Positions 22,544-54,039 of a DNA stretch of 64,000 nt are shown in pieces. How positions within the stretch are numbered: position 1 is the first letter of the stretch; each line of letters opens with the position of its first letter. This DNA is from Prosapia bicincta (lineage: Eukaryota > Arthropoda > Insecta > Hemiptera > Cercopidae). The notes under the pieces are model-generated. The model did no database searches. It was not told the origin of the DNA and worked only from the letters and a program-made list of their open reading frames with translations. The position numbers were made by a program, and so were the translations under genes. The DNA is taken from NCBI GenBank assembly GCA_036971475.1, contig JBAIZL010000003.1, positions 110,409,070 through 110,473,069 of the forward strand, in the 5' to 3' direction.

Positions 22544-23124
22544 TAGCAGACCTTTCGCAGTAGCTATATCTAAAATGTCTTCCGTGTGGTAAGTGCTGTG
22601 GTGTGTTGGTTGGTTCAGGAGTGACCAGCAGTATAGCTGTTGTATTTTGTATGAAGGTTTGGAGTTGCCGGCCTCCTGTGTTTGTAGACTTACAGCCCCA
22701 ATATGTGTGTTTAGAATTCAAGTCCCTGGCGATTATTACCCTACTGGAGGTCTGTAGAAGAACTTCTAAATCGCGAGTGTAATCAACAGAACCCGGGGGT
22801 TTGTACGCTGATACAAGTGTTGTTGTGCTGCCGTTGAGCTCAAGCCTAATAGCTGTTGCTTCAACGCATGTGAGTGCGGGCAAAAACAATTCAAAATGTT
22901 TAATGCGTTTGTCTTGTTATTATAGCCGTACCGCCGCGGCTTCTAATTGCCCTGTCAGTGCGGTAAACTTTAAAGTTTGGCATTGAGAATATATCTTGGG
23001 GGTTTTGGTGTGTTTCTGTAAAAAGCGCTAGTTTATAGTCGTTTCTTTGCATATAGCGATGAAGCTCTAGTTTTTTATATTTTACGCCGTTGGCATTCCA
23101 TATCAGGACCGGTAACCTATCCAT
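22446..23124 (-). pseudogene. Jockey ORF2 endonuclease domain
   Basis: Starts at 23124 with MDRLPVLIWNANGVKYKK, the usual ORF2 start (N of the WNANG motif). Then LALFTETH (catalytic Glu), RSRGGTAI, and after a frameshift near 22895 VSAYKPPG and VIIARDLNSKH, the last equivalent to the GDFNAKH motif with Gly and Phe altered but Asp and Asn kept. The C-terminal part (SDHYP equivalent) is read in the overlapping frame as NLNSDHYPV at 22510. AP-like endonuclease that nicks target DNA. Confidence 0.85.
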
Positions 23125-23344
23125 GGTTGACAGAAGAGACGTACTGGATGAAGATAGTCAGGAATTCTGAGAAGGTTTTGGGGATGAGGACAAGGTCTTA
23201 ACAATGAAAAGATCCAGTCCACCCGTAAAGGCTTCCCAGGTCAGAGCAGAGTTAATAACTCTTAGGAGCGGTTCAAAGGTTCCTTTTGTCCGGTCTATAG
23301 TAGCGGGCGAAGCAGGTGGGGTCAAGGATAGATTAATGGGTGCT

Positions 23345-24492
23345 TCAGGAGTCACATTGGGGGTCCGGCTGGGGTTGGGGGGGCGTCCTGGCTTTTGTAG
23401 GCTTGGGGTGTCTGTCCTCTCGTTCTTTTTGATGGGGATATACCCTGGCTTTATGAATGGGAGGTGTCGCTGACGTCCCTGCCTTAGGGCCAGAAGCGAG
23501 CTTGGATGTCGGTAGATTAGGTGTAGGAATTATGGCCGAGTTGGGCGGGAGTGCCGGTTTTGGGGGAGGTAATTTTAGGATGTGGCATTTGCACCGGCTT
23601 CCCAGAGGTAGCCGGAGCAGATGCTTGGTCGTAGGAAATGGTCGGTAATGTGTACCGTGAAGCAGGCACCTGTGTTTTTGTTTTGGCTGAAGTGTTTGGT
23701 TTTGGGGTTTTATCCTCTTAGGCCTTTTCTTTGCCTGGGCCTTGAATTTGGCGGCCTGCTTGTAAATGGCGCAGCCTCGATAGTACGCGGTGTGGTTAGC
23801 CCCGCAGAGGATACTCTTGAAGTGGTCTCGATCGTTTGTGCAGGTCTTGGAATCGTGGCCCTCGCCACATTTTACGCACCGAGAAGCGGCCTTACAACAA
23901 ATTGTTGTATGACCTATCCTCTGGCAGTTAAAGCATTGTACAGGACCTGTGGGCTGCCTGTAGGCTTCCACTCGTACCCGCGTGAAACAACGCTAACTCC
24001 ACAAGAAACATGGACAGATGCTTAGAGGACCTCCATACCCCTGCCTTTAAGGTCGTTCCCGACCTCCGCTGGTTCGCTGGATTTATCCAACCCTCGAATT
24101 AATACTTTAAATGTCCTCGTATTTAAGAGGCGGAATGCGTTGTGGAGCCCACCCTTTTCTCCAAGTTACTTCTGGAGGTTTACATAGTCGTCGTAGGTGG
24201 CTGTTTGGAGCTTCACTCCATCCTTCACCTTAGTTGCCATGTAAAAGTAAGGATTGTATTTTGACTTGAACTCCTTACTTGTGTCTATTATGCGATTTTG
24301 ATCTGGGTAGATCGTGATTGCAGGGATTTTTGCCGCTGCCCCGGTAGTTTTTTGTGTTTGTAGCTGAGTCGGTCTTTGACGTGTCGGTAACATTTTGTGG
24401 AGCTCTGTGAGCCTAAGCGCTTGTAAATTATTGCTACGAAATACCGGCAAGTGCTGCCACCTTGCAGATTTATGCTGAACTACTATATACAA
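23345..24492 (-). pseudogene. Jockey ORF1 (gag-like nucleic-acid binding protein)
   Basis: Two open segments. 24492-24166 holds the N-terminal domain (AAKIPAITIYPDQN, later YFYMATKVKDGVKLQTATYD), matching the Jockey gag region with DGxKLQTxTxDDY; its first ~25 residues overlap repeat R and are probably not ORF1. 23971-23345 holds CFNCQRIGHTTICC (CX2CX4HX4C), CVKCGEGHDSKTC, and SILCGANHTAYYRGC, where the first Cys of the third knuckle is replaced by Ser. A Pro/Lys-rich tail follows. The stretch between (24165-23972) is frame-shifted. Function in the family: binding of element RNA in the RNP. Confidence 0.82.
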
Positions 24493-25270
24493 GCTTGCTG
24501 TATTCAGCTTAAAGTGGAATATTGATTGGTTTTTTCAGCCAATTACTCAAAAACTTTTAAATATATTTAAAACTGAAGACAGCATATAAAAATATAGACT
24601 TATTCCTTTGACTTGGTGTAAGACACATCTTGTTGTGATAAATATTTAAATAGTTATGACTTTTTGAAAAAGCCTTGCATCCTGATGCCTAGATATGTAT
24701 TCTGTCTGTTATCACTTTAAAAGATAATAAATCCTAGACTGTTCTAGATAACGAGCCCTTATTTTTACAACTTCTTTCATTAATGATTTTTCACCTTTAT
24801 AGTTATATATAAAAGTAAAAATAATGAAATTATGTTTTTCAAAGTACTTATGTTTTTAAATAATATTTGTATATATACATCAGAAAATGAGAAATGATTA
24901 AAGAAACAACATGTCAAAATTTGAGCTGGATATCTTCAACGGTTTATGAATGATACAAGTTTAAGTGGTTCAAATGCAACCTGATTTTACATTTCTAAGT
25001 TTGCATGATGCAAGCTTTTTTTTAAAACAGTAATATTTCTGTTAACATCTATCCCAACAAGGTGTTTCTTATACAAGGAGGTCTATATTTTCATCAGATG
25101 TTTTTAGTTTGAATATGTTTTGAAAGTCTTTGAATACCTGCCCTGAAAAACTAGTAACTTTCGACTTTTACCTTGAAGGATTTTCTGTTATATACAAGGT
25201 ATTTGCAGAACTTAATATATAACGGTGCTGATAGTTTTTGATCGTTTTGCCTAGTCCTTGAGCATTTTGT
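24430..25270. repeat. unclassified ~0.85-kb repeat R, copy 2
   Basis: Direct copy of 19260-20200, on the other side of the Jockey element, extending to CCTAGTCCTTGAGCATTTT. Divergence is moderate and spread along the length. Nothing coding. Confidence 0.65.
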
Positions 25271-25288
25271 GTAAGTAAATTATTGTTG

Positions 25289-25784
25289 CAGTAGAACCTT
25301 GATAATTCAGACTAACTGGGACCATGGCCCACCTGAGTTACCGAAAATCCGGGTTAGACGGACTCTGAGGGAAAATTAAAAGAAGACATTGTACTTACAG
25401 AAAAACTCCTTTATATTTATCAAACAAAGAATATTATTCACAGTATATATGAATGTATTTATATATGCAGTTAAGCTCCATTGCAATTTATTTCTTGTCA
25501 AACAAAGCTGTCAATTTTGATTGTTTAATTTTATGAGCCGCTTTCGTCCTATGTGACCCCGTAGCCTTTTTAGCAAAAGACTCAAAAAACATTAAGTTTA
25601 TTATTTTATTTATCTGTAAGACTTAAATGTCTTTATTGTTGTGTTAGACTTTTTATGAATGTACTGTACTTATATGATGTTTGTTATATCTGATTTACTG
25701 TTTTTTGTTCTACTTTAACATCATTCTGGGTTATCCGTAGATCCGAGTTAACAGAGTCCGCCTTATCAAGGTTCTTCTGTACTG
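25289..25784. mobile_element. Tigger/pogo-like MITE, copy 2
   Basis: Left end CAGTAGAACCTTGATAATTC; right end, in reverse complement, CAGTACAGAAGAACCTTGAT. Inner terminal blocks GAGTTACCGAAAATCCGGG and CCGTAGATCCGAGTTAAC are also inverted. Shares its interior with 18507-18905. No transposase. Confidence 0.7.
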
Positions 25785-25829
25785 AGAAAGGAAAAGCTGC
25801 ATAATTGACATTAGCAAGGTTTTTATTTT

Positions 25830-25941
25830 GATGAAGTTAATATCCACTCAGTCATTGACAATGCCTTACGAATGGCTCCTAGCTTGCCTACCACAAACTG
25901 TATAGGAGAAAGATCCTTTTCCACCCTTCAAGGAATATAGA
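25830..25941 (+). pseudogene. hAT transposase C-terminal dimerisation fragment
   Basis: Reads VNIHSVIDNALRMAPSLPTT followed by NCIGERSFSTLQ and a stop. The LPxTxxxxERSFSxL box is the conserved hAT C-terminal dimerisation motif. Only this ~35-residue block is clear; neighbouring sequence to ~26500 may be further decayed hAT sequence. Confidence 0.65.
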
Positions 25942-25944
25942 ACT

Positions 25945-28900
25945 TTTTAAGTTCGTCATTCAGGCACAACAGATCACTAACAGCTGACCCTTGAGGCAAG
26001 GTTAACCAAAGAAATTCTGTATGCTGACATAATAGACACATTACTGAAAAAAATTGGGTAAATGCTTTATAAATTGACTTTAAAGTTTCAATCTTTATAT
26101 TATATGAGAACTCATTTTTAAATTTGTTATATAAGTTAACAGCAGTATTAAAAATTTCTGTCAAGCTGTTTCAAAATGTGGAAACCTCCAAGTACAAGTT
26201 GATAAATTCTGCCAAATTTTTGTAACAAAAGTATTTAAAAAATGGTCTTACTGTAACCAAAACAAAACTCAAACTCAAGGTTTGTTGTTGAAACATATGT
26301 CACTAAAAGACGAAAGCTCAGGAAGAGCTAAAAAAAAAACTTGTTCTTGATAAAGCTCACAGTCTAAACAACAGATTCCTAACTTAAGTACAAACAATTA
26401 TCCTTAGCACTTTGATTATAGCAGCACTTATCTCTTTTCTACATAAGGATGACTGTTTCACATGTGTACCATTAAGAAAGCCATTCTCATTTAGACAAAA
26501 ATTAATTGCTACTAAAGGGTAGCGTTTACATATTAATATATGTTCAAGTATAGCATACTAAGTCAAGTTGATTAAATATATACCATCACAAACAATTGAA
26601 AGGTTAATTCGTGTCACGCATGATATAGTTTTACAACACCGCTTAAACTATCAGTGTCGAAGTTTATTAAACTAAATTTAGATGCGTCAAAATTATAAAA
26701 TGTAATGGTATTTGAAAATATTTCTGATCCGGCTATTTGAATTTTTTTCCAGGCGAAAAACCAATCATGGTTATCGAATGTTATTTGAATAAACAATATT
26801 TATCTGTTCTTACTGAAAGTTTCAATGGGTTGTTTTTATCTCGGGATTTTCAACTCGTTTGGAGCCTTAATTTAGCATGAAAAAAATGTTAACATATGAA
26901 GTTATTGGCTTACCTTTTCTAATGAAACAAGTTGTGGTATAAGAGAGAGGCTTTGATTTCTTGATAGTCTAGGGGGTTGTACTATTTTATAATATCCAAT
27001 CAGAAAGAATGAACTAGATTTTTTTCTATACAAAAAGTTCATTTTTAAGATATTTGAAATAATCAGTACATTTTCAACAGATGTTCAATTATGCAAGTTA
27101 TTTACCACAGAATATTCCATATCAATAACCTTGTAAGGTTACCTGAAATATTTAAAACTCACAATGGTTGAATCAAAAGCCTTTGGAAAAAATGCCATTT
27201 TATATAACCAAATGATAATTTTACATGCATTTTTATAAGAAATACATATATACTATAAAACTTAAATAGTTAGAACAAACTCTCCAATTTTATTAAAGTT
27301 TATTAAATCTTCTGTCTTGGTTTATGGCCTAAACAGGTATTTGTGAAAGTAAACAGATTCTTAATTGTTGAAAATTATTATTTTTATTTACAATTACAAT
27401 TTAAACATACAATACTGTCAAGGTCCTTACATTCAATGTATGAAAACACAATTTACAATTATCCACATGAATATCACAATGTCAACACATCTTAAATGAA
27501 ATAAACACTCAGTCTTTAAATTTGGGAACAACTAAAATGACAGTCAAATATTCAATGGAAAGGAGAATGTTTATTTCATTTATACATTTAATATATGAAC
27601 AAAGTGTTGCTAAATACGTAAAAAGTGCTATCCTATAGCAAAAACAGTAAAAATATAACAAAGCGACATACAACAAAAATCATGTTTTTGAATTTTATTA
27701 AAATATCAAACTTTTAAACAGAACACATAAAACAAATGAGAAGGAATGAAAATTTTAACAATTAACAGTTATACACATTTACAAGACTTACTATTTACAC
27801 CCATTATTTGATACAAAAATACTATTTGTGTATTTAAAAATTCATAGTTAAATGGACAATTGTGCAAAATAACTGAAATCTAATTTTAATTATGTAATGT
27901 TCAAACAATTATTCCGATTTTAAATTAATGTCAATGCTAAATGTGAAGAAATGAAATAAGACAAATGAAAAAATAAGTATAAAAGAAGAACAATTATACA
28001 CAAGTATTAAAAGACCATCAAGGAAATGTATATTTTGATTAACATATGTATATTAATACATATTAATCTATCTTTGACAGTGTACACTATATATTATAAT
28101 ACAACACATTTATTTTACCTATTCTTCGTTAGTAAAATCTTTTTTTTTTTTTAATCAGACAAAACTAGATTTCACTAACATCTGACTGTATACATTATTG
28201 ACAAACGTTTTTTTGTTAACATTGATTTAAATGCGCAAATTTTAAAAATTAAGATAAAGCTGTCTCAAAATTTAATACTCTATCAGTTCAGTTCAACTAA
28301 AAATAAACAAAATTAATTTACAATATTTACACAAATTAATTGGAATGACATTAAATGTTATCATTCAAGAGTGACAATTTGAATCGAAGACATGGAGTTT
28401 GCATAACAGTTCCAGCTGTTAGCTTCAACTTTCTATGTGATCATTTCACCCCATTAAAATAAAGAAACCTGAACTACTGTCACGAAACCTCCAACAATTA
28501 ATTTAAGTATATTCCAAGGACAAAAATACTAGTTAATGTTTAAAGTAGTAATACACAGGTACATCTTTAAAGCTATGTTAATTAGGTAAAGTATAACGCA
28601 AATACTTTTGATGTTTTTCTAACACCTTAAGACTTAATTTGTGCAAACTTTTCTAAAAAAATAAATATTTAATAATAACCTAAGTAAATATTCTTAGGTT
28701 TTTAAATCCAAAGTATTGGAACTTTATACATTTTGTCTTTTAAGTATACTTCTCATATATTTCAAAACAATGACGGAGACAAGATAAGAAACAAGGTACA
28801 GGAAGGAAAGATTATTTTCTAGCCTGTAAGATTTATTGCTTAGATTGACCATGTTATTTAGCATTAAAATTTCAAAATAAACCCCCCTATTTTTGTTCAA

Positions 28901-29970
28901 AATCATGACGGTTCATCACTTCATAAAACCATACATAACATCTGACATGTATTTTTGGAAATGTATTTTTACAATCTGGCAGATGTATTTATTATTAATT
29001 CAATTCTACTACCAGACAATACTAAAGTGAAAGATTTTAAAATACAAATCTATGAAATGTTGAAATGTAAACCCTGTATAAAAGACAAGAGCGTATACTT
29101 TAAAAAACCGGCAATAAGATTTTCTATATAATACAGAATTATACATATTTTTATGCTTAAAACTCATATTAGTCTGTGTTGGTCAAAATTATATATATAT
29201 TTACAATATAAATAAAAATCCACCTAATTCCCAAAGTATGTTATAAAAAATAATATTATTACACATTGAATTAACATTTAATATATTAAATCTTCATATT
29301 TAACTATACAAATTAAATAATGGAATTTAGAGACTATAAACACCTAAATACAGGTTTTATGAAATGACTGCACTTTTTTACAATTTTTTAATGGTATTAT
29401 TATTCTAATGCCACTATAATATAATATAAATGAGGTTGATGTATATCTATCTTCTCTGTTACTGTTAAATTTGGTATTGCTTTTTAAAAAACATTCGCAC
29501 ATGCAAACGTAATATTATTTTCTATAGTTTTTTTTTACAAAAACAGTACATTTGGTCTCAATTTATATTTTCTTCTGCATATTTGTAATCAAAATATTTT
29601 GAATATTTAAAATACATCCATACTGAATTACTGTATATTTTCACTAGGATTAGAAAGAACTAAAATATTAAAGTAACATTTACAATTTCCAAGTAAATAA
29701 ACGAAAGTAACATTTATTGAGTGGATGCCTGTAAACAACTGTATAAAATTAACTTTACACAAATAATTAAAATTGCTTTAAATTTATCAAATTTAAATAA
29801 AACTGCATGTAAAATAAGAATTGCTGTAAAGATAGATAAAAAAATATTCATACATGCAATGTTTAAATTATTGCATTAGCCAATGACGTTTTATCACAGA
29901 GTTTTTATAATCAACTTGTTTTCATATGTAGCTATAAAATAAATTTAAAAAAAAAATAATAATTTATTGT
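25945..29970. other. AT-rich flank including the IP6K 3' UTR
   Basis: No exon or TE coding recognised on either strand. The right part must contain the 3' UTR and polyadenylation site of the - strand IP6K gene, but many AATAAA-like strings occur on the - strand and none can be chosen without transcript data. Confidence 0.5.
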
Positions 29971-29976
29971 AGTAAT

Positions 29977-30160
29977 ATTTGTTGATTCCATCTTCATGTG
30001 AGCCACTAGTCTTCACTAAAACACTTGTAAATATTTTACTAACATCCCTATAGTAGCACTTACTTATACTTGTTGAGGACGGCCGTCCCGGGAGATGTAT
30101 CCCATCAACTCAGACCGTAACGGTCTGAGTTGACAATAGGACACATCTCCCGAGTAAAAT
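29977..30160. repeat. palindromic PLE-terminal-like repeat in IP6K 3' UTR
   Basis: Carries the family string TTGTTGATTCCATCTTCA, GTAGCACTTACTTATA, GACGGCCGT, GGGAGATGTATCCC, then a near-perfect hairpin TCAACTCAGACCGT-A-ACGGTCTGAGTTGA (30104-30133) and a second truncated arm. Same family as 38671-39065 and 47787-47968. It begins only ~40 bases beyond the IP6K stop codon, so it should lie in the mRNA 3' UTR. Confidence 0.75.
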
Positions 30161-30199
30161 ATTCTTGTAGTAAATCGGAGGAGTAAAATTTAATATCTA

Positions 30200-48660
<18,461 letters not shown>

Positions 48661-51125
48661 TCCTGTCTTTTTTACAGGCAATACAGTAACTGTCAAACTA
48701 ATATATACACTTGAACTAGGTTTGCGAATTTATAATATTAAATAAATAATAGGAAGACTGATATATATATAAACTGGTTTTACTTTCTCACTTCACTACA
48801 CTGTTATTCAATCACATAAAAACTTTCACCACAGCACAAATTTCAACACTTAACCTAAATAAAGCTTGTCACAGAAAATACTAGTCAGTGTTCATAAAAT
48901 AAAACCAAGAACACTTATTTAAAATAACAATTGCCTTTACTAAAGCTTTGTTGAAAATTAAAATCATTAAATTCAGTCACTAAATACGTTCAATAAATTG
49001 GCTTGGATCGAATCTCCCTGAGTAGAAACGAACAGTAGAAAGCCTGTACACGACTGAGAAAACCTGGAATGGAGGCCAACTAGATATGTTAGTGTATGTT
49101 TTAGTCACTGTTTTAGCAGCACTGTCGATACGGTTTCATCAGCTGGCCTACCTCTCCATTGTTCATTCTTCAACATCTCTTCGAAGAGTGAATGTCTTCA
49201 GCTTGAATATCAACTAATTAAACTAATAAAATATTATAGTCTATTAAAGTTAGGAAAAACAGTGTGTATATAAAATTTGAGATGGGGGAAAACCCAAAAC
49301 TCTACATTAAAAATTAAAAAAAGAAATTCGTTTGATTTTTTTAGGAAAATTAAACTTTATGTTTCCTTGATTAGTATTACAAGCTACAGTAATGTTTTCT
49401 ATGCCTTCTTGGGTTCATATATAGCCTTAATAAATAATAAGTACAATTTACCAAGCACAGGGGCTTGAGATGATAACTAATACCAGCTATTAAACATTAA
49501 TTACTTTTTATGAAATTACGTAGTTTTTTTTAAACAAAGAGTAGTATAATAAATTCTACCTTATAATAATACTAAATATATATTACTTATATATATAGAT
49601 ACTTACTACATATATACTTATATATTTCGGAGACCCTTACACACGCCACTATAATAATATTTGACTAAATGTTTTAGAAATTTAATTTATTCAATTTTAT
49701 ATATGTCACAAACATAGGCAACCAGTGACGAATATAAAGGAGGGCTAGGCACATTCCGAAATTTATAAAATTGATAATATTTATTACACATTTTAATAAA
49801 TGTTATTACAGATGAGTAAAATATCATAGAGTAACTATTATTTGAGGCATAATTTTAATATTAATATTATTACAAGGAAAAAATTGAAAATGAAGCTATT
49901 CTGAACTACTTTAAAATGAGTTTTAGTGTAATGTACAGCCCCAAGCAAATGTTTACAAAGTCACCGTGCATCAATTTCGTTTTCGCTCGGAAGGATATTA
50001 GCATTCACAGTTTGTAGAAGGCATAGGGTTATTCTCTGACTGCCGCAGTGCTTTGGCATAGATGAGCGTAAAGTCTTCCCTACTACTTGGTCTTCCCGAG
50101 TCGTCTTTGACGTTGTCTCGGCGCATTCCTTTAACAAAAACATTTTATATCAACGGTAAAATAACCAACATTTGCACAAAGCTGAATTTCTATGTTAATA
50201 CGAATCTTATTTCAATTGAAACAAACAAAATATAACAAAAAATAAATACTAAAACACTCCACTCGAAACATCACTGATCACGAGCTTTCTAACCAGACTA
50301 GTTTCTGCTACCACGTCGCCTTCTTTAGTTTTGGGCTTTTACTAGCTGACGTATAGGCCTACATCATTGATAAAGGGTGTTAACGGCGTACAGCGTTGAT
50401 GAAGGCGACAGGAAGGTTGAAAATAGTTTGTTTAAATAAACAAGGTATTAAGAACTCAGCGGAAATTTTAGTTTCGGTGAATTTTCACTAGATAAGAACT
50501 AATAAAAAATATACCGTTGTTAGACCATAACCAATAATAATGCAAAACGACATTACCGGTGATAAAACCGCAGTAAGTCAGTTATGACGGTTTAAAACAG
50601 GTGAGGTTCTGCGAAAATATTAATGATCGAGATAGCCTTGAGATAAACGGCCATCTTGTTTCCACGAAAAGTGAATAATCGGTTAATAAGTGCCGTAAAG
50701 AACATGGCGTACTAAAATTACTTGAGCTATGAAAAAACCTAAACTAGTGACGTCATTATAAGTATAAAATATTGTATGACTTGAATGTAGGCACTTACCT
50801 CGTGCTTCCCAAGTGCATCTATCCACACGCAAGAAGTATACAATGGGGGTGAGTTATTATAGGTCTGTGTTTGTCGGTAAAGAAGGGTATTTTATCCTCT
50901 TCTTCAAAAGTTATATGTGCGTGTTATGCGCTTCTTTAGGGTTGAAAACTGCCCCTTATGATAAAAAAATTGTACAAGTAAAATTATTTTTTAAAGGCTG
51001 AAATCTTATTTAAATGAATAAAGTAAATATTCCTTTATGTTTTTGACTGTATCTGGTAATGTTGCTCAGCGTTTAAATCCTTAACAAGTAATATAAACAA
51101 ATATTTATCAAGTCAATTCCACATT
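48661..51125. other. region upstream of IP6K exon 1
   Basis: Should contain the IP6K 5' UTR exon(s) and promoter, but none can be fixed. Less AT-rich patches occur at 48995-49195 and 49960-50140. At 50740-50775 GTGACGTCATTATAAGTATAAAATATT combines a CRE-like and TATA-like string; no transcript evidence supports it. No other coding exon recognised. Confidence 0.35.
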
Positions 51126-51129
51126 GGTC

Positions 51130-51960
51130 GACAAATAACAATTTTATTTTAGTTATTTTTTATTAAATAATTACAATTTATATAAATCAAGTGACATAAC
51201 CTATGCGTTAAAATAGCTGCTCTACCACAAAACCTATAACATAAAATCAGCTGTTTTATGTAATCACATGTTATCACTAATTTTAAGTCAAATGGTACGA
51301 AATAACTATATTGCATACCTTGCCACTTTTGTGAAAGTTGTTTCTTCCATTCAATAGTAAAATAATTCATTAAATGTAACGAATGATTAAATATCTGTAA
51401 ACACTGCATTAACATCAGTAATTGTCATCCACTACAAGTTTAAAAAAATGTATTTGAACTTATATGGACAAATAAAAAGTATTTTATAACGATTAAAAAT
51501 TTGAACAAGATATATATAGGTAGGGTGTGAACTAATGGATTAATTGAAAAATACGCCATATTTGGTCCAAGTTGTTCTAGTATAAACTTTGTTTCCATAA
51601 AAAACTAAAATTATTTCATTAAATTGAATTAATGAATTAATATTTGAAAAAAAAAACTATTCAAATCAAGTGTCATCCACTACAAGTTTAAAAAATGTAT
51701 TTGAACTTGAGTGGAAGAATAAAAAGTATTTTATTAACGATTAAAAATTTGAACAAGATATATATTAAGAGAGTGTGAACTAATAGATGGAATTGAGAAA
51801 AAAACAACCCTTTAAACCAAACTTATAGAAAATACTGGTTTTTAAGAATTATATTTAATAGTATATTAGTATTAATAGTATATTTATTAGTTTATTTAAC
51901 TAGTAACAGTAAACGTTTTCTTCTGATATAAATTTTAATTAATTTTAAAAAATTGCAACT
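51130..51960 (+). repeat. unclassified repeat S, copy 1
   Basis: An ~0.8-kb segment colinear with 58130-58870. Part one: TTACAATTTATATAAATCAA, GACATAACCTATGCGTTAAA, ATAACATAAAATCAGCTG, CTATATTGCATACCTTGC. Part two occurs twice (51425-51545 and 51665-51790): GTCATCCACTACAAGTTT, GTATTTGAACTT, GATTAAAAATTTGAACAAGA, GTGTGAACTAATGG. No coding, no clear termini. Confidence 0.8.
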
Positions 51961-52149
51961 CTCAAGAAACGCCCCTCATTGCGAAAAAAATTGTGAAAAT
52001 CATATACTCGAGTGTTTTAAATGTTTAAATAGTTTATTTATGCACAATAAATGTCATTATGTTCTTGGATGTAGTTTACGATCTATTTAAACATTTCGAT
52101 GCTTAGATATCACGCTTTATGGTAAATTTGAAAGACTAAGGGGTAACAG

Positions 52150-52410
52150 ACAATTGCAACAACAAGCAGAGGAACGTCGATGCATTAGAAGTTGTTTGTC
52201 TGTCTTGTTTTATCAGACGGTGCAGATGTTGGCAATGTTAATGCGTTTGTTTTTCAGAAACTATATCAAAGCTATGTCAGCCGACAACAATAAAACCGAC
52301 GTTACGACATGCAACCGCCCATTTGCCTTTGATAGAACATTGACCTATAAACCTAGACTAAGGTTTAATAGGGTTGTTTGCTTCAGCTATCTGCAAGAGT
52401 TTTGAGTGAT
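52150..52410 (+). other. 83-codon open frame of unknown status
   Basis: 52154-52405 is open and somewhat less AT-rich than its surroundings (reads MQQQAEERRCIRSCLS at the start, YKPRLRFNRVVCFSYL near the end). No family recognised, no splice support, probably chance. Confidence 0.15.
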
Positions 52411-52479
52411 ACTTCTTTACGTTGGGAATCTCAACCGTCATGCCACTGGACGCGATTCATATTCATAGCTCAAGTGAAA

Positions 52480-52860
52480 ACGTATGATTTCATATAACAG
52501 CTGATTTTTTACTTTATAGGTTATGTTGTCAATCAGCTGTTTTAACGTATAGGCTATTTTACTTTATTTATTGAACATTGTTAAGGAATTAGGTTATTAT
52601 TGTAATTAATTATAAATAATTTTATTTAAATTTTTAAAATAAAACTTCTTTGAAAGCATTCTACATATTTTAAAAATGAATTTCAATTAAATTCTTTGTA
52701 TAAAAGTTGTATTTATTAAATTTATCAACATCTAATAATGTTTTCTATCAACTACTTTTTAAAAATTTCTTTTATTAGTTCACACTCTCCTTGTGTACAT
52801 CTTGTTCAAATTTTCAGTCGTTAATAAAATAGTTTTTTAAAATAGCCTGGTATAGTTTTT
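52480..52860 (-). repeat. repeat S, inverted copy
   Basis: Inverted relative to copy 1: CAGCTGATTTTTTACTTTAT, AGGTTATGTTGTCAATCAGC, and TTAGTTCACACTCTCCTTGT followed by CATCTTGTTCAAATTTTCAG. The part-two block at 52775-52840 is clearest. Confidence 0.65.
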
Positions 52861-53635
52861 TTTACCAATATCGATTACGTAAAATGGAAATAATTATCTA
52901 CCAAAAGCAATTAGGAAAAGACAAATAGAGTTAGTTGGCTAAAAGATTGCTTAATGGAAACTTGGTTAGCATCTGAATTAATATTTATTTTTCATTAAAA
53001 CTTCAAAAACTATGAGCTAATAGTTTAAAAATAGCATTGAGATTCTGTTTATTTATTGATTATTTCTAGTGTTTGCTATAGTTTATTGCCAGTTCAGACA
53101 CCACTTAACGCTTATCTTATAATTTGTTGCCACATTGTAAAGCCAGTTTTGATGCAAGTAGCAAAGCAATTTTAGTCCCTGCTTACTTCGTATACTGTAA
53201 AATTTAATACTTTTATGGTTTTAATAAAGTGCGAGCATTTTCGTAAGCAGTAACCCTTGTAGCATTCCCAACGTTTGGTTTTAAATGGGCTGCACCATTA
53301 TTCTTTAATTAAATGTCGTTTACTAATCATTTTCGTACAGTTTCGGGTAACTGTTGCTGTGTGGATTATCCAAAATAGTTTATACATTTTATTAACAACA
53401 CTTTCTTCATTGCTTTAATCGTAATAGATACCTTAAAGTTATTTTCCAAATTAGTCAAGTCCTCTGTCTTGGTGAAATATTATTAATAATTTGAAAACTC
53501 ATTGTACTGTAATTTCTTTTCTCAATTGTCGTGAATATTTACTTAGAAAACAGCTGATCTCTTTCTCATAGCTGGATCTTTGTTTAAAACTGTTATTTTG
53601 GCATTGTGTCAAACTGCTTTGGCACTTCTAAAAGT
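52860..53635. other. gene-free AT-rich stretch
   Basis: Nothing recognised on either strand. Confidence 0.45.
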
Positions 53636-53637
53636 GT

Positions 53638-53715
53638 CCATAGTAGCACTTACTTTTATAATACATCTTCAGCTACGGGTTTCCTCATATAAAATCAAAG
53701 TAAGTGCTACAGCAA
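53638..53715. repeat. small inverted repeat sharing GTAGCACTTACTT ends
   Basis: ATAGTAGCACTTACTTTTAT and ATCAAAGTAAGTGCTAC are inverted copies around ~45 bases containing ATCTTCAGCTACGGGTTTCC. The same GTAGCACTTACTTATA word occurs in the palindromic family at 30050, 39055 and 47865. Confidence 0.6.
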
Positions 53716-54039
53716 GCAGGTTTTACGTATTTATACTTACGTTACACCCCGTCTCAGAGTAAGTTGAGGCCAGCCAGGTACTGTCACAGGCGCACGAGAA
53801 GATCCCTGGCCCAAGGCAGGTCAAAACGATAGGTCATTCCTAAAAATATTTCTAACACAAAACGTCAGATTTACAGATACTTACAATGCAGATACGGGAT
53901 CATATATAATTTATTTTGTGCACCTTTTATTATTAATATTAGTACGTTTACCTATCTGTAAATACTTATATTACTTCCTAAAATATAACTACTAAAAAAC
54001 TACCGTACGGTTAGGTAATGTTTGCAAGTCAGGAGTACA

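Larger units (their letters stand above)
20200..24430 (-). mobile_element. Jockey-type non-LTR retrotransposon, broken
   Basis: About 4.2 kb on the - strand: ORF1 with CCHC zinc knuckles (~24490-23345), then ORF2 with AP endonuclease (~23124-22446), reverse transcriptase (~22543-21367) and a C-terminal tail (20400-20205). Frames are shifted in several places, and a 963-bp MITE is inserted at 20401-21363. Gag of this form plus EN-RT without an LTR is the Jockey-clade layout. Copies of repeat R lie at both edges. Confidence 0.88.

Noticed and set aside
23204..24025. Three open frames of 63-134 codons on the + strand
   Set aside because: Antisense to Jockey ORF1, which has the zinc knuckles on the - strand.
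48661..48696. N-terminal extension of IP6K exon 1 from a TTG codon
   Set aside because: No ATG in the extension; MVYLLADWGMG is the first usable start.
48985..49020. B-box-like GGATCGAATCTCC suggesting a tRNA or SINE
   Set aside because: No A box at the right distance and no cloverleaf can be drawn.
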